Positions 10,840 to 18,995 of a stretch of 64,000 nt of DNA are shown one piece after another. The translations under genes and the position numbers were made by a program. The notes under the pieces are model-generated. The model worked only from the letters and a program-made list of their open reading frames with translations, did not search any database and had not been told where the DNA came from. Origin of the DNA: Halopseudomonas formosensis (GTDB taxonomy: Bacteria > Pseudomonadota > Gammaproteobacteria > Pseudomonadales > Pseudomonadaceae); assembly GCF_900115905.1 (NCBI RefSeq), contig NZ_FOYD01000002.1, positions 1-64,000 of the forward strand. The letters run 5' to 3'. Each line of letters opens with the position of its first letter. The first letter of the stretch is position 1.

Positions 10840-12045
10840 ATGAGTCTGTTTTCCCCCGTTGAAATGGCGCCCCGCGATCCCATTCTTGGCCTCAACGAGG
10901 CGTTCAATGCCGATCCGCGCGCAGAAAAAGTCAATCTGGGTGTTGGCGTCTATTACGACGAGAATGGCAAGGTCCCCCTGCTGCGCGCTGTTCAGGCAGC
11001 AGAAGCGGCCCGGGTGGCCGAGGGCGCACCGCGCACCTACCTGCCGATGGAGGGTCTGGCGCCCTACGATCAGGCTGTGCAGAAACTGCTGCTCGGCGCA
11101 GACTCGCCGCTGCTGAGTTCCGGCCGTCTGGTCACGGCCCAGTCGCTGGGTGGTACCGGCGCACTCAAGCTCGGTGCAGACTTTCTCTACCGCCTGGCCG
11201 GCAAGCGGCTGGTAGCCATCAGCGACCCCAGCTGGGAAAACCATCGGGCGCTGTTCGAAACCGCCGGCTACGAAGTGGTGACCTACCCCTATTACGATCC
11301 GGCGACTCATGGCCTGAACCTGCAGGGCATGCTCGACGGCATCAAGGCCCTTCCCGAAGGCAGCGTGGTGCTGCTGCATGCCTGCTGCCACAACCCCACC
11401 GGGGTCGATCTGAACGTCGAGCAGTGGAAGCAGGTCATCGAGGTCATCCGCGAGCGCGGCCATGTGCCCTTCCTGGATATCGCCTATCAGGGCTTCGGTG
11501 ACAACCTGGAAGACGATGCCGTGGCGGTACGCCTGTTCGCCGAGTCCGGCCTGCCCTGCGTCATCTCCAGCTCCTTCTCCAAGTCCTTCTCCCTGTATGG
11601 GGAGCGGGTCGGCGCGCTGACCTTCATCACGGGTACCGCCGAGGAAGGTGAGCGGGTACTGTCCCAGCTCAAGCGGGTGATCCGCACCAACTATTCCAAC
11701 CCGCCGACCCACGGCGCCAAGGTTGTCGCAGCCGTGCTGAACAACCCCGAGCTGTATGCCATGTGGGTGGAAGAGCTGGCTGAAATGCGCATCCGCATCA
11801 AGCAGATGCGCAGCGCCCTGGCGGAGAAACTGCGCGCCGCCGGCGTGCAGCAGGATGTCAGCTTCATCGAGCAGCAGCGCGGCATGTTCTCCTACTCCGG
11901 TCTGAGCCGCGAGCAGGTCAGCCGCCTTGCCGAAGAATTTGCCATCTACGCCGTGGGCAGCGGTCGCATCTGCGTCGCCGCGCTCAATAACAGCAATATC
12001 GACACTGTGGCCAATGCCATGGCCAAAGTCATGCTGGAGGCCTGA
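10840..12045 (+). CDS. Aromatic/aspartate aminotransferase, class I
   Basis: This PLP enzyme transfers amino groups between aspartate or aromatic amino acids and 2-oxoglutarate. The 401-residue protein starts MSLFSPVEMAPRDPILGLNEAF, as in the uvrB-linked aminotransferase of P. aeruginosa (PA3139). Visible landmarks are the HACCHNPTGVDL substrate loop, the PLP lysine in SSSFSKSFSLYGERVG, and the carboxylate-binding arginine in GRICVAALN. The frame is open further upstream, but the chosen ATG matches the family start. Whether the main substrate is Tyr/Phe or Asp cannot be told from sequence. Confidence 0.93.
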   Translation: MSLFSPVEMAPRDPILGLNEAFNADPRAEKVNLGVGVYYDENGKVPLLRAVQAAEAARVAEGAPRTYLPMEGLAPYDQAVQKLLLGADSPLLSSGRLVTAQSLGGTGALKLGADFLYRLAGKRLVAISDPSWENHRALFETAGYEVVTYPYYDPATHGLNLQGMLDGIKALPEGSVVLLHACCHNPTGVDLNVEQWKQVIEVIRERGHVPFLDIAYQGFGDNLEDDAVAVRLFAESGLPCVISSSFSKSFSLYGERVGALTFITGTAEEGERVLSQLKRVIRTNYSNPPTHGAKVVAAVLNNPELYAMWVEELAEMRIRIKQMRSALAEKLRAAGVQQDVSFIEQQRGMFSYSGLSREQVSRLAEEFAIYAVGSGRICVAALNNSNIDTVANAMAKVMLEA

Positions 12046-12086
12046 AAGCGAGGCTGCGCATTTTCACTAAAATGCCTCTCAAGGTG

Positions 12087-12114
12087 TTGACTTGAAAAGT
12101 TTTTTTGGTAAAGT
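12087..12114 (+). promoter_or_regulatory. tRNA-Asn promoter
   Basis: TTGACT (12087-12092) and TAAAGT (12109-12114) with a 16-base spacer, 12 bases before the tRNA 5' end. Confidence 0.65.
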
Positions 12115-12126
12115 GCGCACATCGAT

Positions 12127-12202
12127 TCCGCGATAGCTCAGTCGGTAGAGCAAATGACTGTTAATCATTGGGTCCCTGGTTCGAGTCCAGGTCGCGGAGC
12201 CA
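12127..12202 (+). tRNA. tRNA-Asn (anticodon GTT)
   Basis: A 76-base cloverleaf: acceptor TCCGCGA/TCGCGGA, anticodon stem with loop CTGTTAA (anticodon GTT), T arm with GTTCGAGTC, discriminator G and encoded CCA. Confidence 0.97.
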
Positions 12203-12208
12203 AACACG

Positions 12209-12241
12209 AAGCCCGACATCCTCACGGATGCCGGGCTTTTT
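12209..12241 (+). terminator. Intrinsic terminator after tRNA-Asn
   Basis: AAGCCCGACATCC pairs with GGATGCCGGGCTT (one mismatch) around TCAC, followed by TTTTT. The reverse strand may also end the leftward gene at 12254. Confidence 0.85.
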
Positions 12242-12253
12242 CGTATGCGCCGA

Positions 12254-12565
12254 TCATTCGCAGTCGATGGTGATCCGCACCCGGTTGATGGCCCGGCGGA
12301 AGAACTGACTGACCACCTCCTGCTTGCCCGGGTGCAGGGTAATGTGCCGCGGCACCGGGCGCTCCGGCCCGTTGACGAAGGCGACCCGACAGTCCAGAAC
12401 AGCGGACTCCCGGCTGGTCATCAGCACCGCCGCCATATTGGCCTGATCCACAGTCCCGACAGCAATATCGAACTCCGCAGGTTGAATCTGCACATCGACC
12501 GGGAAGGCCCAGGCGGGCAGTGCCAGGGCCAGGGCCATGCCGAAAGCCAGAAAAACTTGATACAT
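12254..12565 (-). CDS. Small secreted protein, function unknown
   Basis: The 103-residue product has a clear signal peptide (hydrophobic 4-17, cleavage near AWA-F at about 20). The mature part of about 83 residues is rich in beta-strand patterns and has only two cysteines (AVLDCRVAF and the penultimate residue), which could form a disulfide in the periplasm. I do not recognise the family with certainty. It is divergent from the LysR gene, with start codons 56 bases apart, so that regulator might control it. Confidence 0.8.
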   Translation of the reverse strand: MYQVFLAFGMALALALPAWAFPVDVQIQPAEFDIAVGTVDQANMAAVLMTSRESAVLDCRVAFVNGPERPVPRHITLHPGKQEVVSQFFRRAINRVRITIDCE

Positions 12566-12621
12566 TGAGTCTCACCTTCATCAGGAAACTGAAACATCAA
12601 CATAGACCGAAGGTCATTCGG

Positions 12622-13512
12622 ATGAAAGCACCCCGGGTCACACTGGATCAATGGCGAACCCTGCAGGCGGTAGTCGACCATGGCGGCTTTGCCCAGGCGG
12701 CAGCGGCACTGCATCGTTCCCAGTCCTCCGTCAGCTATACCGTGGCCCGCATGCAGGAGCAGCTGGGCGTTCCCCTGCTGGAAATCGTCGGGCGTCGCGC
12801 GGTGCTGACAGACGCCGGCGCTGCCCTGCTGCGCCGCTCCCGGCACCTTGTGCAGCAGGCTCAGCAACTGGAAGAGCTGGCAAGAAATATGGACCAGGGC
12901 TGGGAGGCCGAGGTTCAGCTGGTGGTCGATGCCGCCTACCCCACCGAGCATCTGTCCTGCGCCCTGGAAGCTTTCATTCCCCAGAGCAAGGGCTGCCGGG
13001 TGCAGTTGCGTGAGGAGGTACTGTCCGGTGTCGAGGAACAGCTGCACAGCGGCAGCGCCGATCTGGCCATTTCCAGCATCGGCATCGCCGGGTACCTGCC
13101 GCAGCAACTGGGTACGCTGCAGTTCCTGGCCGTGGCCCATCCCCAGCACCCCCTGCACCAGCTCAGGCGAACTCTCAGCCATCAGGATCTGGAAGGCCAT
13201 CTGCAGGTGGTCATTCGCGATTCGGGCCGGCGCCAGCCCCGGGACGAAGGCTGGCTGGGCGCAGAGCAACGCTGGACGGTTACCAGCCTCTCTACCGCTG
13301 CCAAGCTGGTATCACGCGGCCTCGGCTTCGCCTGGCTGCCCCGTCACGACATTGCCGCCCAGCTGGAACAGGGCACTCTGGCCGTACTGCCACTGGCCCA
13401 GGGCAGTGAGCGTGCCGCGCCCATCTACCTGTACGCCCGCAAGGACAGGCCCCTGGGCCCGGCCGCGCGCATTCTCGCCGATCTGATCATCAGCCATTCG
13501 CAATCAGACTGA
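12622..13512 (+). CDS. LysR-family transcriptional regulator
   Basis: A 296-residue regulator with an N-terminal winged helix (residues 6-65: LDQWRTLQAVVDHGGFAQAA, then SQSSVSYTVARMQ) and a C-terminal periplasmic-binding-like effector domain (about 90-290). It is close to P. aeruginosa PA3135. The start at 12622 gives the conserved MKAPRVTLDQW N-terminus; the frame is open further upstream without similarity. LysR proteins usually control the divergent neighbour, here the secreted protein at 12254-12565. The effector is unknown. Confidence 0.93.
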   Translation: MKAPRVTLDQWRTLQAVVDHGGFAQAAAALHRSQSSVSYTVARMQEQLGVPLLEIVGRRAVLTDAGAALLRRSRHLVQQAQQLEELARNMDQGWEAEVQLVVDAAYPTEHLSCALEAFIPQSKGCRVQLREEVLSGVEEQLHSGSADLAISSIGIAGYLPQQLGTLQFLAVAHPQHPLHQLRRTLSHQDLEGHLQVVIRDSGRRQPRDEGWLGAEQRWTVTSLSTAAKLVSRGLGFAWLPRHDIAAQLEQGTLAVLPLAQGSERAAPIYLYARKDRPLGPAARILADLIISHSQSD

Positions 13513-13602
13513 CATTGCCTGCGCAGGGCGTTGAGCCCCGCCGCGCTTGTGCTTACACTCGCCGAACAACACCAACGTACACCCATCTGTCCGGAGTCCT
13601 GA

Positions 13603-14166
13603 ATGCTGAAAAGAATCATCGGAACCTGCGTCCTCGCCCTGCTCGCCAGCGCTGCCCTGGCCGACAACCCCCGCGTCCTGCTGAGCACCAGCCATGGTGA
13701 TATCGAAATCGAGCTGGATGCCGAGGCGGCGCCCATCACCGTGGAGAACTTCCTGCGCTACACCGATGCCGGGCACTATGATGGCCTGATCTTCCACCGG
13801 GTGATTCCCGGCTTCATGATCCAGGGCGGCGGCTTTGACAGCAACATGCGCCAGCGCCCCGTCGGCCAGCCGATCAGGAACGAAGCCGATAACGGCCTGA
13901 AGAATGATCGCTACACCATTGCCATGGCCCGCACCCAGGTGCGCGACAGCGCCACCAGTCAGTTCTTCATCAACCTGGCCAACAACGACTTCCTCAACCA
14001 CGGCGCCCGTGACTTCGGCTACGCCGTGTTCGGCAAGGTGGTCAGCGGCGAGCACGTGGTCGAGACCATCGGCAAGGTACCCACCGGCCGGCAGGCAGGG
14101 CACAGCGACGTGCCGGTCAACCCGGTCACCATCAACAGTGTCAAGCGGGTTACAAGCGACGACTGA
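13603..14166 (+). CDS. ppiA: Periplasmic peptidyl-prolyl cis-trans isomerase, cyclophilin type
   Basis: This enzyme speeds proline isomerisation in exported proteins. The 187-residue precursor has a signal peptide ending near SAALA-D (residue 20), then the cyclophilin fold with [15 protein letters not shown] (catalytic Arg-Phe-Met/Gln region) and [14 protein letters not shown]. Length and motifs fit PpiA. Its TGA stop directly abuts the stop codon of the convergent gene at 14167, with no spacer. Confidence 0.93.
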   Translation: MLKRIIGTCVLALLASAALADNPRVLLSTSHGDIEIELDAEAAPITVENFLRYTDAGHYDGLIFHRVIPGFMIQGGGFDSNMRQRPVGQPIRNEADNGLKNDRYTIAMARTQVRDSATSQFFINLANNDFLNHGARDFGYAVFGKVVSGEHVVETIGKVPTGRQAGHSDVPVNPVTINSVKRVTSDD

Positions 14167-15321
14167 TCAGCTGATGCCTGCCGCAGGGCCCTGCTCGGCC
14201 CTGCGGTACGGCAGATAGGCCATGGCATCCTGCTGATATTCCCGTACCCCTTCCCTTTCCTGCTGCAGATAATCCGCTACCGCCTCATGCAAGCCCGGCT
14301 GCAGTCTGTGCCATGACCGGGTCAGCACGGGCTCGAATCCCCGCAGCAGCTTGTGCTCTCCCTGGGCGCCAGCATCGAAGCGCTGCAGCCCTTCGGCAAT
14401 GCAGCGCTCCATTCCCTGATAGAAACAGGTCTCGAAATGCAGACTGTCATACTCCTCCAGACAGCCCCAGTAGCGCCCGTAAAGACAGTCATCCCCCACC
14501 AGAAACAAGGCACCGGCCACATCCCGCCCCCAGTGACGGGCAAATACCAGACGCACTGATTCAGCCACACCCGCGCCCAGCAACGGAAAGAATTCCGGTG
14601 TCAGATAGGGACGCCGGCCGCGCTTGAGATAGGTGGCAGCGTAGAAGGGATAGAAGCGCTCCCAGTCCGCCGGTGTTATCTCTTGCCCGGCCAGCCACTG
14701 GAACTCGATGCCCGCCCCAAGAATGCGTTCGCGCTCCCGGCGGAAGTTCTTGCGTTTGCGCGAGTTGCACGCCGCGAGAAAATCATCGAAACACCGGTAA
14801 CCCCGATTGAGCCAGTGGAACTGGCAGCCCAGGCGCAGCAGCCAGCCCCGCTCCGCCAGCCAGGCATCCTCGCGCCCATCGTTGAACAGCAGATGCAGGC
14901 CGGACACCTGCCCCTCGTGCAGTTCCAGGTCCAGGTCATCGAGCAGACATCCGGCCACCTGTGCATCTTGCGCCAGCAAACGCGGGCCCTGCACCGGCGA
15001 AAAGGGAACCGCCGACAGCGCCTTGGGATAGTAGCGCCGCCCTGCCCGCTCCCAGGCGTCGGCCCACTGGAAGTCGAACACATACTCGCCGTAGGAATGG
15101 CTCTTCAGATACAGCGGCATCAGGCCCGCCAGCCTGCCATCAGCGCGCACCACCCTGTGCGCAGGCTGCCACCCGGTGGCAGCGCAGACAGACCCGCTTG
15201 CCTCCAGCGCCTGAAGAAAGCCGTGACGCAGAAAGGGGTAGCCAGAGGGGATCAGGCTGTCCCACTGCTCGGCAGCTATCTGCGAAATACTGTCCAGGCG
15301 TTCCAGACTCAGTGTGCTCAT
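14167..15321 (-). CDS. FemAB/DUF482-like N-acyltransferase
   Basis: A 384-residue cytosolic protein of the DUF482 (FemAB-like, GNAT-fold) family, recognised from AEQWDSLIPSGYPFLRHGFLQALE, the SYGEYVFDFQWADA loop and the GRYWGCLEEYDSLHFETCFYQG stretch. Members are predicted peptidoglycan-related or general N-acyltransferases; no substrate is established. The ATG at 15321 is chosen because a strong GGGGGAGG lies just upstream, and family members start near MSTLSLERL. The frame runs 16 codons further. It shares no spacer with ppiA at its 3' end. Confidence 0.8.
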   Translation of the reverse strand: MSTLSLERLDSISQIAAEQWDSLIPSGYPFLRHGFLQALEASGSVCAATGWQPAHRVVRADGRLAGLMPLYLKSHSYGEYVFDFQWADAWERAGRRYYPKALSAVPFSPVQGPRLLAQDAQVAGCLLDDLDLELHEGQVSGLHLLFNDGREDAWLAERGWLLRLGCQFHWLNRGYRCFDDFLAACNSRKRKNFRRERERILGAGIEFQWLAGQEITPADWERFYPFYAATYLKRGRRPYLTPEFFPLLGAGVAESVRLVFARHWGRDVAGALFLVGDDCLYGRYWGCLEEYDSLHFETCFYQGMERCIAEGLQRFDAGAQGEHKLLRGFEPVLTRSWHRLQPGLHEAVADYLQQEREGVREYQQDAMAYLPYRRAEQGPAAGIS

Positions 15322-15370
15322 CCGCCCCTCCCCCTTGGCATGCAGCCGAGAGTATCGCACCACAGACATG

Positions 15371-15394
15371 AAAAAGCCCCCGCAAGCGGGGGCT
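15371..15394 (-). terminator. Intrinsic terminator after the DUF2057 gene
   Basis: Minus-strand AGCCCCCGC TT GCGGGGGCT followed by TTTTT. It ends the leftward lipoprotein transcript before the DUF482-like gene, whose start is 50 bases further on. Confidence 0.88.
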
Positions 15395-15423
15395 GAAGGA
15401 GCAACAGACAGATACCGACCGGC

Positions 15424-16110
15424 TTATCTGGCCCAGTCGAGGAAGGCTTCCCGGCTCGCGGGGCTCATCAGGCGCCACAGCTGCTTGAGGGTGGTCAGGG
15501 TCGCATCGTTATGCGGCAGGGTTTCCTCGGCCTGATCGCTGGCGTCGAGGCTGGCCTGCGGACTGGGGTGCGCAGCGGCATTCAGCGGGGCGACCGTGCT
15601 CGCGGCGTCTGCCGCACCTGCCCCCATCAGCGAACTGAGCAGCGAGCTGTTGCGCTGACCGCGCTCGGCTTCCACTCGTTCACCGGTACGGGTATTGACC
15701 GCCCAGCTGATGAACTCGTCCTGCAGCAGGCGGGCCTCGGCCAGGTTGGCCGGACGCTCGAACTCCAGCTTCCAGGTCTCACCCGACTTGCCATCAATGC
15801 TGTATACCGCAGAGCGCCCCCGCACCACCTCATGACTCAGACCGCCATCCACATCAAATACGTTCTTGTAGAAGGCATTGATGCGGTACTGGCCGGGCTG
15901 CAGATGCAGGGTCTTGTCCTGGGTGCCGAACAGGGCGTTGGCTGCCGGTACCTGCTCACCGTTGATGCTCTGCACTTCCAGCTCGTAGGGCACCACCACC
16001 GTCAGCACCTGACTCTGCTGTTTGGCTGAGCCGGGGTACAGCTGCACATGGGATTGCTGCGCACAGGCAACCAGCAGACAGGACAGTGCAAGAACAAACA
16101 GGCTACGCAT
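15424..16110 (-). CDS. Lipoprotein, DUF2057 family
   Basis: The 228-residue product starts MRSLFVLALSCLLVACAQQ, a lipoprotein signal with lipobox LVAC (lipidated Cys at 16). The middle (about 35-140: VVVPYELEVQSINGEQV, LQPGQYRINAFYKNVFD) fits DUF2057, a beta-rich periplasmic family of unknown function. The C-terminal 70 residues are low-complexity and end LKQLWRLMSPASREAFLDWA, a short helix common in this family. GGAG lies six bases upstream of the chosen ATG; an earlier frame opening lacks a site. Confidence 0.85.
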   Translation of the reverse strand: MRSLFVLALSCLLVACAQQSHVQLYPGSAKQQSQVLTVVVPYELEVQSINGEQVPAANALFGTQDKTLHLQPGQYRINAFYKNVFDVDGGLSHEVVRGRSAVYSIDGKSGETWKLEFERPANLAEARLLQDEFISWAVNTRTGERVEAERGQRNSSLLSSLMGAGAADAASTVAPLNAAAHPSPQASLDASDQAEETLPHNDATLTTLKQLWRLMSPASREAFLDWAR

Positions 16111-16201
16111 GAAAACTCCTTGGCATGAATGGGCGGGATATGAACCGGATCGGTTACAACCTGGAAACAAGGATAAGAAGGATTCATGTCATTCAGATGA
16201 C

Positions 16202-16233
16202 AAAAAACCGGGTTGCCCGAAGGAACAACCCGG
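16202..16233 (-). terminator. Intrinsic terminator after the porin gene
   Basis: Minus-strand CCGGGTTG/CAACCCGG hairpin with a 10-base loop and a TTTTTT tail, 29 bases past the porin stop codon. Confidence 0.9.
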
Positions 16234-16262
16234 CCGGATACCTCCCTGTACCCACTACCGAC

Positions 16263-17315
16263 TCAGAAGTCGTAGCGCAGACCCACCGACAGGGCGGAGG
16301 CTTTCTCACCTGCGGCACCACTGGGCGTGGCAGAGCGGCCCTGCCCCCAGGGAGTCAGGCTGCGACCGTCATCGTTGTCCACGACAGCGTAGTTGGCGTA
16401 GACCCGAACGGCCTTGTCCAGCTTGTGCTCCACACCCAGAACCCACATATCCGCATCGGCATTGTCGGCATCCGAATCCAGGGTCATCCACATGGCTTTC
16501 AGTGCAGTGGCATCAGTGAGCTTGAACTCGCCACCCAGACCGTAGGTGTCGGTGGTGTTCAGATCGCGCACCGCATCGGTAGTATCGACAACACCGTCAT
16601 ACTCTGTGGTCTGATAGAAGCCGACCATCTTGAAGGCGTCGGTCAGGTTGTAGGATGCTGCGGCGCGAACGGCGTCACGCTCGCCACGGCTATCGGCTTC
16701 CTCTTCAACCTTTTCGTAGGCCAGCGAGGCAGCAAAGGGGCCGGCGGCATAGTTCAGCGAGGTGCTGAACGCATCGGCATCCTGATCTTCAACCGCGGAC
16801 TGTCCCGCATAGACCGAGTAGGCTACCGCCAGATTGAAACCACCGAAGCTCGGGGTGGTGTACTGCAGGGTATTGTCGTAACGCTCGTCAAAACGGGCGT
16901 TGCCGGTACGCGCCAGGTTGCGCATATCGCCCACCTGATCACCGAACAGGTTGGCCGGGCCACGGGCTTTCTTGAACGGGCTGTCAAAGCGACCCATCTG
17001 CACGGCACCGAAGTCACCCTTCAGGCCGACAAAGGTGTCGCGGGTAGCAAAGCTGTTGGAGCCGTTGCTGCCGGTGGCGAAGTTGATTTCCTGCTCGATC
17101 TGGAAGAAGGCCTTCAGGCTGGGGTTGATTTCATGATCGCCCTTGAAACCGATACGGGAGGAGTTGCTGGACAGGTTGGTTTCGGAGTAGTCGGCACCGT
17201 CGTCCAGGAAATCCACGGACACGTGGGCACGACCATAGATGCTCACATCAGCCAGCGCCAGAGCCGGCATGACAGCCGCAGCACCAACAGCAATCGCAAT
17301 CAACTTCTTTTTCAT
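16263..17315 (-). CDS. Gram-negative porin, Porin_4/OmpC-like family
   Basis: An outer-membrane general diffusion channel by family. The 350-residue precursor has a signal peptide (MKKKLIAIAVGAAAVMPALALA), the start strand DVSIYGRAHVSVDF, alternating beta strands typical of a 16-stranded barrel, an acidic loop region (residues about 110-125), and the C-terminal Phe (LSVGLRYDF) needed for BAM assembly. This family is commoner in betaproteobacteria and marine gammaproteobacteria than in classical Pseudomonas, which mostly use OprD/OprB types. AAGGAG precedes the ATG by nine bases. A repeat-containing leader lies upstream. Confidence 0.9.
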   Translation of the reverse strand: MKKKLIAIAVGAAAVMPALALADVSIYGRAHVSVDFLDDGADYSETNLSSNSSRIGFKGDHEINPSLKAFFQIEQEINFATGSNGSNSFATRDTFVGLKGDFGAVQMGRFDSPFKKARGPANLFGDQVGDMRNLARTGNARFDERYDNTLQYTTPSFGGFNLAVAYSVYAGQSAVEDQDADAFSTSLNYAAGPFAASLAYEKVEEEADSRGERDAVRAAASYNLTDAFKMVGFYQTTEYDGVVDTTDAVRDLNTTDTYGLGGEFKLTDATALKAMWMTLDSDADNADADMWVLGVEHKLDKAVRVYANYAVVDNDDGRSLTPWGQGRSATPSGAAGEKASALSVGLRYDF

Positions 17316-17340
17316 CGTGAAAAGCTCCTTCGGGTATGTA

Positions 17341-17371
17341 TGACGTCGTCCTGTCGGGCGTTGACGTCGTC
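17341..17371. repeat. Direct repeat TGACGTCGTC in the porin leader
   Basis: TGACGTCGTC occurs at 17341-17350 and 17362-17371, with starts 21 bases apart, which is two turns of the helix. They lie 25-56 bases upstream of the porin ATG. Such phasing suits a regulator binding one face of DNA, but they could also act in the 5' untranslated RNA. Confidence 0.6.
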
Positions 17372-17492
17372 GTTTTGTTTCGACGGGAGCGATTATGGAA
17401 AGCGCATATGACAGCGGGCTTGCTGTTATATGAAGATTTGAAGACAGGGGAACTTTTCAAAATTCGAAGATATAAGCAGCGGCGGCGAGACG

Positions 17493-17527
17493 TGCGGTTG
17501 CGGTTGCGGTTGCGGTTGCGGTTGCGG
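17493..17527. repeat. Hexanucleotide tandem repeat TGCGGT
   Basis: Five perfect TGCGGT units and a sixth matching five bases, in the intergenic space between the FabH2 gene and the porin promoter region. It lies outside both coding regions. Such short repeats change length by slippage. Confidence 0.9.
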
Positions 17528-17541
17528 CAGGAAGGAAACGC

Positions 17542-17570
17542 CGAACCCGCCATGGTTGCCATGGCGGGTT
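17542..17570 (-). terminator. Hairpin after the FabH2-type gene
   Basis: A near-perfect stem GAACCCGCCATGG/CCATGGCGGGTTC encloses three bases, 14 bases past the stop codon at 17584. A T-run is missing on the minus strand, so it may only partly terminate or may protect the mRNA end. Confidence 0.5.
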
Positions 17571-17583
17571 CCTGTGCGGGGGC

Positions 17584-18708
17584 TCAGCGCTTGCGAACGA
17601 CCACGCTGCCGATCGAGTAGCCGGCGCCGAAGGAGCAGATGACGCCCAGACTGCCTGCAGGCAGATCATCCTGGAACTTGTGGAAGGCAATGATCGAGCC
17701 GGCGGAACTGGTATTGGCGTACTCATCCAGCACCACAGGCGCCTCCTTCTGCAGGTCCGGATCACGTCCCAGCAGCTTGCGGGCAATCAGCATGTTCATG
17801 TTCAGGTTGGCCTGGTGCAGCCAGAAACGGCTGACCTCGGTCACCGGAATGTCCAGCTGTTGCAGCTGCTCGGCGATCAGCTCGGCCACCATGGGACAGA
17901 CCTCGCGGAACACCTTGCGCCCTTCCTGGACAAAGAGCTTGTCCGGCTTGCCGATACCCGACTCATCGGCACGGTTGAGAAAGCCGAAGTTGTTGCGGAT
18001 ATTGTTGGAGAACTGGGTCAGCAGCCGGGTGCCCAGAATCTCGTACTGATAGGGCGAGGTGGCCTGATCTGCCCGCTCCAGGATCACGGCAGTGCAGGCA
18101 TCACCGAAGATGAAGTGGCTGTCGCGGTCACGGAAGTTCATGTGCCCGGTGCAGATTTCCGGGTTGACCATAAGGATCGCCCGGGCCTGACCGGTGCTGA
18201 TGCTGTTCACCGCATTCTGGATGCCGAAGGTCGCCGAGGAACAGGCCACGTTCATGTCGAAGCCGAAGCCCTGGATGCCCAGCGCCGCCTGCACTTCAAT
18301 GGCCACTGCAGGATAGGCCCGCTGCAGATTGGAACAGGCCACGATGACACCGTCGATATCCGCGGCAGTACGCCCGGCACGTTGCAGCGCTTCCTCGGCA
18401 GCCTTGACCGACATCTCGCACAGAATCGACCACTCGTCATTACTGCGTTCCGGGATGTAGGGCACCATACGATCAACATCCAGAATGCCCTGCTTGTCAG
18501 TGACATGCCGGCTCTTGATACCGGAGGCCTTTTCAATGAACTCGCTGCTGGACAGCGGTGCCGGCTCCATCTCCCCGGCGGCAATGGCGGCAGCATTCTC
18601 CGCGTTGAAACGTTCCGCCCAGGCATTGAAGCTGGCCACCAGCTCGTCGTTACTGATGCTGTTCGGGGGGGTGTACAAACCTGTGCCACTGATGACTACT
18701 TTATGCAC
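17584..18708 (-). CDS. Beta-ketoacyl-ACP synthase III family, FabH2-type
   Basis: The 374-residue thiolase-fold enzyme closely resembles P. aeruginosa PA3286 (FabH2), which condenses octanoyl-CoA from beta-oxidation with malonyl-ACP to give 3-oxodecanoyl-ACP. The catalytic triad is visible: Cys156 (NVACSSATFG), His298 (WLHQANLN) and Asn332 (YANTSSAGS). The family feature SNDEW and the long insertion before residue 90 separate it from housekeeping FabH. It lies upstream of the porin and downstream of hrpA, with its own 287-base leader. In this lipid-catabolic neighbourhood, shunting medium-chain acyl-CoA into synthesis is a reasonable role. Confidence 0.88.
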   Translation of the reverse strand: MHKVVISGTGLYTPPNSISNDELVASFNAWAERFNAENAAAIAAGEMEPAPLSSSEFIEKASGIKSRHVTDKQGILDVDRMVPYIPERSNDEWSILCEMSVKAAEEALQRAGRTAADIDGVIVACSNLQRAYPAVAIEVQAALGIQGFGFDMNVACSSATFGIQNAVNSISTGQARAILMVNPEICTGHMNFRDRDSHFIFGDACTAVILERADQATSPYQYEILGTRLLTQFSNNIRNNFGFLNRADESGIGKPDKLFVQEGRKVFREVCPMVAELIAEQLQQLDIPVTEVSRFWLHQANLNMNMLIARKLLGRDPDLQKEAPVVLDEYANTSSAGSIIAFHKFQDDLPAGSLGVICSFGAGYSIGSVVVRKR

Positions 18709-18995
18709 GGTCGGGCCTCTCTGGATTCAATCTGTTCAGGTGTCAGCAATGCGCGGCCTTGCAGGGGACTCTCCGGGAGTCCGACTGCGCATCCAGGACG
18801 GTATAAATGGAAAATGATCTTCGACGGCCTGAGTCAAAATCATCACCCGGGTCGCGCCATTTCGGGTCATTTTGCCACATCAGCGCCCCATCATGCAGCT
18901 GTCATGCAATATCCCGGCTGAATCCATCGGCCGGCGGGGACACGGCTCCTGTCCATCTGCCGATTGCCGCAGCCCGGGCTCCGTTGCCGGCCACC

